This document shows, piece after piece, positions 6,769 to 10,223 of a stretch of 10,223 nucleotides of DNA. The stretch lies in the NCBI GenBank assembly GCA_900540045.1, contig UQEF01000095.1:1-10223 (forward strand), written 5' to 3'. Position numbers and translations under genes: made by a program. The stretch's first letter is position 1, and each line of letters begins with the position of its first letter. The notes beneath the pieces are model-generated. The model worked only from the letters and a program-made list of their open reading frames with translations. It searched no databases and was not told the origin of the DNA. The stretch is from an uncultured Eubacteriales bacterium (lineage in GTDB: Bacteria > Bacillota > Clostridia > Christensenellales > Aristaeellaceae).

Positions 6769-7179
6769 TTAGGTTTCGGCGGAGGTGCCGGCGACCGAGT
6801 GAACGGCCTGCTTTCCCGCCTCGAGGGCGGCATGCTCGCTGGAAATCTCGTTGTGGAGCATGAGGGAGTTCCATGCGCAGTTGGTAGGCGTGAGCATGGC
6901 TTTCAGCGCGATGGGGGGCACGCCCAGCCGGCGCAGGGATTGCAGGAACTGGGATGCCTGCAGGGAAGAAAGATGGGCCATCACCAGCATTTCATCCGCA
7001 AAGGCGCCGGGTGCGGGCAGGCCTGCCGGCGGCTCCATGCCGCACAGGGCGGCGAGCGTTTCCCCATATTCGGAGGGGGGTACGGGCCGTACGCGAATCT
7101 TGAAGCGCATGGCCGCCAGCCGGACTTTTCGGAAGGATTCATCCTTGAGGTTGTAGCAAAGAAGCACGGGCTGCCGCAT
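6769..7179 (-). CDS. DUF3783 family protein, function unknown
   Basis: A 136-residue soluble protein that matches the DUF3783 pattern in its second half: DEMLVMAHLSSLQASQFLQ (about 62-80), then LRRLGVPPIALKAMLTPTN and W-N-S-L-M-L-H-N-E-I. The N-terminal part (PVLLCYNLKDESF) looks like a beta strand followed by a helix, as in a small alpha/beta domain. No catalytic motif is recognised, and no signal peptide or membrane segment is seen. The assumed start is ATG at 7179-7177 with only a weak, distant AAAGG upstream. It is a single-gene unit: its own promoter lies at 7223-7251 and a strong terminator at 6662-6698. It points into the end of the eut operon and shows no functional tie to it. Confidence 0.75.
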   Translation of the reverse strand: MRQPVLLCYNLKDESFRKVRLAAMRFKIRVRPVPPSEYGETLAALCGMEPPAGLPAPGAFADEMLVMAHLSSLQASQFLQSLRRLGVPPIALKAMLTPTNCAWNSLMLHNEISSEHAALEAGKQAVHSVAGTSAET

Positions 7180-7202
7180 CGCAAAAAACGCCGCCTTTCA
7201 TC

Positions 7203-7224
7203 ATAGGATAACAGGGATTCCTAT
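7203..7224. repeat. Inverted repeat ATAGGA-N10-TCCTAT, possible operator
   Basis: ATAGGA (7203-7208) and TCCTAT (7219-7224) are exact complements with centres 16 bp apart. The right arm overlaps the -10 box of the minus-strand DUF3783 promoter and the left arm lies just past its predicted start, a normal place for a repressor site. No regulator can be assigned. Confidence 0.35.
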
Positions 7225-7251
7225 TGTAGGCGGAGAAAGCTGAAAAGTCAA
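7223..7251 (-). promoter_or_regulatory. Promoter of the DUF3783 gene
   Basis: On the minus strand TTGACT (7251-7246) and TACAAT (7228-7223) are separated by exactly 17 bp, each one mismatch from the sigma-A consensus. Predicted start is near 7216, giving a leader of about 37 nt before ATG 7179. Confidence 0.7.
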
Positions 7252-7270
7252 GGGAAGCGCACCTGCGCCG

Positions 7271-7304
7271 GGAACGGGGAACGCAAACGGAAATGAACGG
7301 AACG
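7271..7304 (+). repeat. Three GGAACG direct repeats upstream of the macro-domain gene
   Basis: GGAACG occurs at 7271-7276, 7278-7283 and 7299-7304, with spacings of 7 and 21 bp, inside a purine-rich stretch between the divergent genes. They may be binding sites for the regulator of the macro/vWA unit, for which I see no convincing -35/-10 pair. Low-complexity drift is an alternative. Confidence 0.25.
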
Positions 7305-7362
7305 ATCTGCAGGACCCACGAAAACAGGTCGTTTCATATCACTCCTGAAAGGAGGCCATGTC

Positions 7363-8364
7363 ATGCCCTTTTCCATCGTCCGTCAGGACATCACCCAAAT
7401 GCAAGTGGATGCCATTGTCAACGCTGCCAATACGGAGCTTGAGATGGGCGGAGGCGTTTGCGGCGCGATCTTTCAAGCGGCGGGTGTGACGGCGCTTCGG
7501 GCTGCCTGCAGAAAGGTGGCGCCCATTCCTACTGGTGGAGCAGCCCTTACGCCCGGATTCAACCTGTCCGCAAAGTATATCATCCACGCAGCGGGACCGG
7601 TCTACCGCAGCTGGGATGCAGCGCAGAGTGAACGGCTGCTGCGCTCGGCGTACCTGGAATCGCTCAGGCTCGCCCGGCGGCATCGGTGCGCCAGCATCGC
7701 CTTTCCCCTGATTTCAAGCGGCATTTACGGCTATCCCAAGGAAGAAGCGCTGCGGGTGGCGACCGCCGCTATCGGGGATTTCCTCATGCAGCATGACATG
7801 GAGGTCTATCTGGCCATCTTCGACAAAGCCTCCTTTGCGATCAGCCAAAAGCTGGCCGGAGCAGTCAAAAGCTATATTGACGAAAACTATGTATCAGCGC
7901 ATCAGGTTTCGCGCCGCGGCCTGCTGGAGGTCGAAAGCAGAGCGATTGAGGCCGCCGCTCCACCCATGACGGCTGCTCCCTCGTGCATGTCCGGAGAACT
8001 GGAGGCACGGCTCGGAAACCTGGACGAGCCGTTTCATGTCGCCCTGCTCAGGTTGATTGACGCCAAAGGCAAAACCGATGTGGAGGTCTACAAGCGGGCC
8101 AACATCGACCGCAAGCTGTTTTCCAAAATCCGAAAGGGAAAGGGCTATCTTCCCGGCAAGCGCACCGTGCTGGCGCTGGCCATCGCTTTGCAGCTGACTC
8201 TTCGGGAAACGGATGATCTGCTGGAACGGGCAGGGTACGCGCTGTCCCACAGCCAGAAATTTGATGTGATTATCGAGTATTTCATCCTTAGCGGCCGATA
8301 TGACATCTTTGAGATCAACGAGGTTCTTTTTCAGTACGATCTGCCCTTGCTGGGTTCCAGCTGA
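7363..8364 (+). CDS. Macro domain protein fused to a C-terminal HTH-like module
   Basis: A 333-residue protein. Residues 1-170 are a macro domain that should bind ADP-ribose or a related NAD-derived nucleotide: VDAIVNAANTEL (15-26), GGGVCGAIF (29-37), PTGGAALTPGFNLSAKYIIH, and the phosphate loop SSGIYGYP (118-125). In MacroD/YmdB-type hydrolases the position of C33 holds the Asp of GGGVDGAI, so classical deacetylase or ADP-ribosyl-hydrolase chemistry is doubtful. A linker (about 170-212) leads to a helical module (213-333) containing YKRANIDRKLFSKIRKGKGY, an XRE-like helix-turn-helix type, then LALAIAL, DDLLERAGYALSHS and FDVIIEYFI. GAAAGGAGG (7347-7355) lies 7 bases before ATG 7363; CTCCT-GAA-AGGAG (7342-7354) can fold over that site. 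It probably senses a nucleotide and regulates or binds a partner, perhaps the vWA protein downstream. Function is inferred. Confidence 0.88.
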   Translation: MPFSIVRQDITQMQVDAIVNAANTELEMGGGVCGAIFQAAGVTALRAACRKVAPIPTGGAALTPGFNLSAKYIIHAAGPVYRSWDAAQSERLLRSAYLESLRLARRHRCASIAFPLISSGIYGYPKEEALRVATAAIGDFLMQHDMEVYLAIFDKASFAISQKLAGAVKSYIDENYVSAHQVSRRGLLEVESRAIEAAAPPMTAAPSCMSGELEARLGNLDEPFHVALLRLIDAKGKTDVEVYKRANIDRKLFSKIRKGKGYLPGKRTVLALAIALQLTLRETDDLLERAGYALSHSQKFDVIIEYFILSGRYDIFEINEVLFQYDLPLLGSS

Positions 8365-8365
8365 T

Positions 8366-8417
8366 GTCGCTTTGAAAGCGACCCGGGCATTCCCCTTCTG
8401 CGCTATCCTGAAAGCGC
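8366..8417 (+). repeat. Two small hairpins in the macro-vWA spacer
   Basis: GTCGCTT-TGA-AAGCGAC (8366-8382) is a perfect 7-bp hairpin starting just after the macro gene stop, and GCGCT/AGCGC (8400-8404/8413-8417) forms a second. Both carry TGAAAGCG (8373-8380 and 8409-8416), a direct repeat 36 bp apart. No T-tract follows, so they are more likely mRNA processing or stability elements, or binding sites, than terminators. Confidence 0.35.
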
Positions 8418-8441
8418 ACCAGAAAGAGGAGGGGAAACACG

Positions 8442-9095
8442 ATGAAAAAGAATCTGACGGAACTGGTATTCATCCTGGACAAAAGCGGCTCCATGGCCGG
8501 GCTGGAGAGAGACACGATCGGCGGGTTCAATGCCATGCTTGAAAAGCAAAAGGCACTGGACGGCCAATGCCGGATTACAACGGTGCTGTTTGATAACCGC
8601 TATGAGCTGCTGCACGATCGAACCGACATCCGGGCCGTTCGTCCGATCACGGCAAAGGAGTATCATGTGGGCGGCTCAACCGCCCTGCTGGATGCCGTGG
8701 GCAAAACGATTCATAAAATCGCAACCGCGCAGAAAAACACGGCGGAGCCCTTTCGCGCCGGAAAGGTGATGTTTGTGATCATCACCGACGGCGAAGAAAA
8801 CGCCAGCCGCGAATACTCCGTCGCAGAGGTGAAGGAGGCCATTCAGCGGCAAAAGTCCCGTTACGGCTGGGAGTTCATCTTTCTGGGAGCCAATATCGAC
8901 GCCGTGGAGACGGCAGGCCGGTTTGGCATCGATGCGGGCCGTGCGGCCAATTACGTGCCGGACAGCCGGGGAACGGCGCTGAACTTTCGCACCATGAGCG
9001 AAACCGTATCGGCATTCCGGGCGAGCGGCGCCGTTCCCGACGCATGCCTGGACGCCATTCGCAGGGACATGAAAAAGCGGGGCGGGCGCGGCTAA
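8442..9095 (+). CDS. von Willebrand factor A (vWA) domain protein with intact MIDAS
   Basis: A 217-residue cytosolic protein made almost entirely of one vWA domain. The metal-ion-dependent adhesion site is complete: D13-x-S15-x-S17 (DKSGSM), T80 in GGSTALLD, and D116 in ITDGEEN. Later segments EFIFLGANIDAVETA and FGIDAGRAANY are typical of a bacterial intracellular vWA family related to TerY-like proteins. No signal peptide, anchor or membrane segment is seen, so it probably acts as a Mg-dependent protein-interaction module. The RBS is GAGGAGGGG (8426-8434), 7 bases before ATG 8442. It lies 77 bases after the macro-HTH gene in the same direction with no terminator between, and is therefore probably cotranscribed. 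I infer that the two form one functional unit; no enzymatic role can be read from it. Confidence 0.88.
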   Translation: MKKNLTELVFILDKSGSMAGLERDTIGGFNAMLEKQKALDGQCRITTVLFDNRYELLHDRTDIRAVRPITAKEYHVGGSTALLDAVGKTIHKIATAQKNTAEPFRAGKVMFVIITDGEENASREYSVAEVKEAIQRQKSRYGWEFIFLGANIDAVETAGRFGIDAGRAANYVPDSRGTALNFRTMSETVSAFRASGAVPDACLDAIRRDMKKRGGRG

Positions 9096-9096
9096 G

Positions 9097-9318
9097 AGGC
9101 TGCGTCCGCGCCGGGAGTACCGAAGGGAAGCCTGTGACCTGAGAGGTTCAGGTCCAAAGCGGCCTCGAGACGTGAGTCAAGTGAGGAGCGGCGCACGGCC
9201 AGTGTATAGAACGACGGTATTTCCGGCAGGGGAAATACGTCCTGGCGGAAAGGAATGTCGCAGGCTGACTTTTCCGCCGGGACGAGGTTCGGGTCAGGAC
9301 CTGTCCCCGGGCTTTTTT
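9097..9318 (+). ncRNA. Candidate structured non-coding RNA with pseudoknot
   Basis: This 239-bp gap holds no credible gene but much pairing. Hairpin A: GACCTGA/TCAGGTC (9136-9142/9148-9154). Hairpin B: GTATTTCC/GGAAATAC (9217-9224/9231-9238), extendable by GAC/GTC past one bulge. Stem C: GGCGGAAA/TTTCCGCC (9244-9251/9271-9278). The loop of C holds GTCGCAGGCT (9257-9266), which pairs with AGCCTGTGAC (9129-9138) over 10 bp with one G-U, crossing stem C to form a pseudoknot and competing with the base of hairpin A. A terminator ends the element. The layout suits a free-standing RNA of about 220 nt or a switch-like leader of the downstream gene. Size and knotted shape recall the clostridial raiA RNA class, but I cannot confirm membership. 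The 5' end is a guess. Confidence 0.6.
9277..9318 (+). terminator. Intrinsic terminator at the end of the candidate RNA
   Basis: CCGGGAC (9277-9283) pairs with GTCCCCGG (9303-9310, one bulged C), and AGGT (9285-9288) with ACCT (9299-9302), followed by GC and six T residues (9313-9318). It ends the upstream RNA, and possibly read-through from the vWA gene. Its 5' arm shares two bases with stem C of the RNA. Confidence 0.7.
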
Positions 9319-9334
9319 ATTTGCAAAGAATAGG

Positions 9335-9946
9335 ATGGTACGCGCGCACATACAATGTGCAAAGGAGGTGGAACGCGAGAAAATCGATAAAAAACAGCTG
9401 ATTATCTGCCTTGCCATTCCACTGGCGGTAGGCGGAGCAGCAGGACTTCTGACCATGAACAGCATGGAAGCGTTTGAGACGTTGAACCAATCGCCCCTGT
9501 CGCCTCCCGGGTGGCTGTTTCCGGTGGTATGGACGGTGCTGTACGTGCTGATGGGCATTGCTTCGCATCTGGTATCCGCATCGGATGCGCCACAGGAGGA
9601 AAAGGCGCGTGCGCTTTGGACCTATGGCATTCAGCTGGCGTTTAATTTCCTGTGGCCGATCGCGTTTTTCAATCTGAAATGGTATCTGTCCGCCTTTCTC
9701 TGGCTGGTGATTCTGTGGATTTTGATCCTTCGGATGTACTGCTCGCGGTCGGTCATGTACGGCGCCTCTTCCAGACTGGGAAGAATAAGATCGACATGGG
9801 GCAGCGCGCGCTTCAAAATGGGCTGCCAGTCCACCTGTCCCGGTTCGGCCTTGAGATCAGGCAGGCAGGTATCCACGGAAGCGACGGCTCCCGCCGCTTT
9901 GGCCTGCTCAAGCATCTGCACAAGTCCCTCGCCTTCCCGGCGGTAG
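9335..9946 (+). CDS. TspO/MBR family membrane protein, 3'-truncated (probable pseudogene)
   Basis: TspO proteins are five-helix membrane proteins that bind tetrapyrroles and related ligands. Homology starts at about 9383 (DKKQLIICLAIPLAVGG, helix 1) and includes the hallmark SPLSPPGWLFPVVWTVLYVLMG, helix 3 (YGIQLAFNFLWPIAFF) and helix 4 (LSAFLWLVILWILIL). It stops at about 9735, before the expected helix 5 with its PY-x-x-W and LN residues; the remaining about 68 codons to 9946 are merely the antisense of a kinase gene. The start is also poor: ATG 9335 has little RBS, GTG 9368 overlaps the AAAGGAGG (9361-9368), and the codon in the expected initiator position (9383) is ATC. A protein lacking helix 5 is unlikely to fold normally. 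Either the gene is broken or the contig is chimeric here. Confidence 0.75.
   Translation: MVRAHIQCAKEVEREKIDKKQLIICLAIPLAVGGAAGLLTMNSMEAFETLNQSPLSPPGWLFPVVWTVLYVLMGIASHLVSASDAPQEEKARALWTYGIQLAFNFLWPIAFFNLKWYLSAFLWLVILWILILRMYCSRSVMYGASSRLGRIRSTWGSARFKMGCQSTCPGSALRSGRQVSTEATAPAALACSSICTSPSPSRR
9346..9360. repeat. Inverted repeat GCACAT-ACA-ATGTGC before tspO
   Basis: A perfect 6-bp inverted repeat with a 3-nt centre, directly upstream of AAAGGAGG. It contains TACAAT (9351-9356), a fair -10 box, but no -35 box lies at 16-18 bp. It may be an operator or an RNA hairpin next to the ribosome site. Confidence 0.35.
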
Positions 9947-10223
9947 AGGCCCGGCATGGTGAGCGGATAGCCGAAGTGGAACAGGCCGGTATCGTGAAAG
10001 ACCTCCGCGGTAAAATCACCTGCGCCGAAGCTTTGAGCCGCCCCGCGCAGATGAATGGCGCTTTTGTCACAGCCCGGAATCGACAGCGCGATGCTGGCGG
10101 TGGAACGCATGCCGGAAACAACCGTGAGCGAGCTTTCGACCCGCTCGTCGGCCAGCAGGCTTTGCACAATATCGGTGGTCTCGATCACGGTCATGGGCTT
10201 GCCGATCTTTTCCAACACCTGCT
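9631..10223 (-). CDS. PfkB-family carbohydrate/nucleoside kinase, partial and 3'-truncated
   Basis: The reading frame enters from the right edge, so the N-terminus lies outside the window. The visible part resembles the middle of PfkB-family kinases: VVSGMRSTASIALS, an IHLRGAAQSFG segment, LFHFGYPLTMPGLY, LVQMLEQAKAAGAVASVDT and VDLILPSLEEAPYM, where a typical family member reads vDiFlPSieE. Family resemblance then ends near 9742, after about TDREQY; the remaining codons to the stop at 9631 are antisense to the TspO gene. The catalytic C-terminal GAGD motif and the ATP site are therefore missing, and the product should be inactive. The SFGAGDF string in the visible part is in the wrong place to be that motif. 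The substrate cannot be told. This is the mirror image of the TspO truncation at the same junction. Confidence 0.7.
   Translation of the reverse strand, partial: QVLEKIGKPMTVIETTDIVQSLLADERVESSLTVVSGMRSTASIALSIPGCDKSAIHLRGAAQSFGAGDFTAEVFHDTGLFHFGYPLTMPGLYRREGEGLVQMLEQAKAAGAVASVDTCLPDLKAEPGQVDWQPILKRALPHVDLILPSLEEAPYMTDREQYIRRIKIHRITSQRKADRYHFRLKNAIGHRKLNAS

Noticed and set aside
7204..7219. Resemblance to the I-SceI homing endonuclease site (TAGGATAACAGGGA)
   Set aside because: It lacks a base of the true site and differs at the 3' end, with no intron or endonuclease nearby. It is part of an inverted repeat near a promoter, so chance is the simpler reading.
10006..10030. SFGAGDF in the kinase fragment as the PfkB catalytic GAGD motif
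   Set aside because: It occurs in the first half of the protein, before the substrate-domain segments, whereas the catalytic GAGD lies near the C-terminus after the PSxxE segment. The surrounding residues do not fit the signature either.
1..10223. CRISPR array, tRNA, rRNA, transposase or prophage genes
   Set aside because: No regularly spaced repeats, no cloverleaf, no rRNA segments and no recombinase or transposase motifs were seen in the window.

Overview
The window reads as chromosomal DNA of a GC-rich, anaerobic, probably gut-associated member of the Clostridia (Bacillota). This rests on purine-rich AGGAGG-type ribosome binding sites, sigma-A-like promoters, a B12-dependent ethanolamine utilisation (eut) microcompartment cluster whose EutT lacks the enterobacterial Cys motif, a DUF3783 protein and a macro-domain/HTH fusion of a type I recall from Firmicutes. 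Genus cannot be fixed from the sequence alone.

Layout. 1-215: AT-rich regulatory region with a hairpin, several inverted repeats and a strong promoter (TTGACA-N17-TAAAAT) with a perfect 12-bp palindrome in its spacer. 216-6631: one tightly packed plus-strand operon, eutA-eutB-eutC-eutL-(BMC shell protein)-eutT-GDPD. EutBC deaminates ethanolamine to acetaldehyde and ammonia, EutA reactivates EutBC, EutT makes its adenosylcobalamin, and EutL plus a second BMC protein belong to the protein shell. The last gene, a glycerophosphodiester phosphodiesterase, overlaps eutT by ATGA and could release ethanolamine from glycerophosphoethanolamine. Signature enzymes and shell proteins such as EutE, EutD, EutG, EutM and EutN are absent here and must be elsewhere if the pathway is complete.

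6632-7362: a nested inverted-repeat terminator region, then a convergent minus-strand DUF3783 gene with its own good promoter (TTGACT-N17-TACAAT), then a divergent intergenic region. 7363-9095: a two-gene unit, a macro domain fused to a C-terminal HTH-like module, and a von Willebrand A (vWA) protein with an intact MIDAS. It looks like an ADP-ribose/NAD-linked sensing or stress module of unknown job.

9096-9334: no gene, but dense RNA-like structure: two perfect hairpins of 7 and 8 bp, an 8-bp stem whose loop can pair over 10 bp with an upstream segment (a pseudoknot), and a good intrinsic terminator. This is probably a structured non-coding RNA. 9335-10223: a TspO/MBR gene that loses homology before its last membrane helix, running head-on into a PfkB-family sugar kinase that loses homology at the same place (about 9730-9750). 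That point is a rearrangement scar or an assembly chimera.
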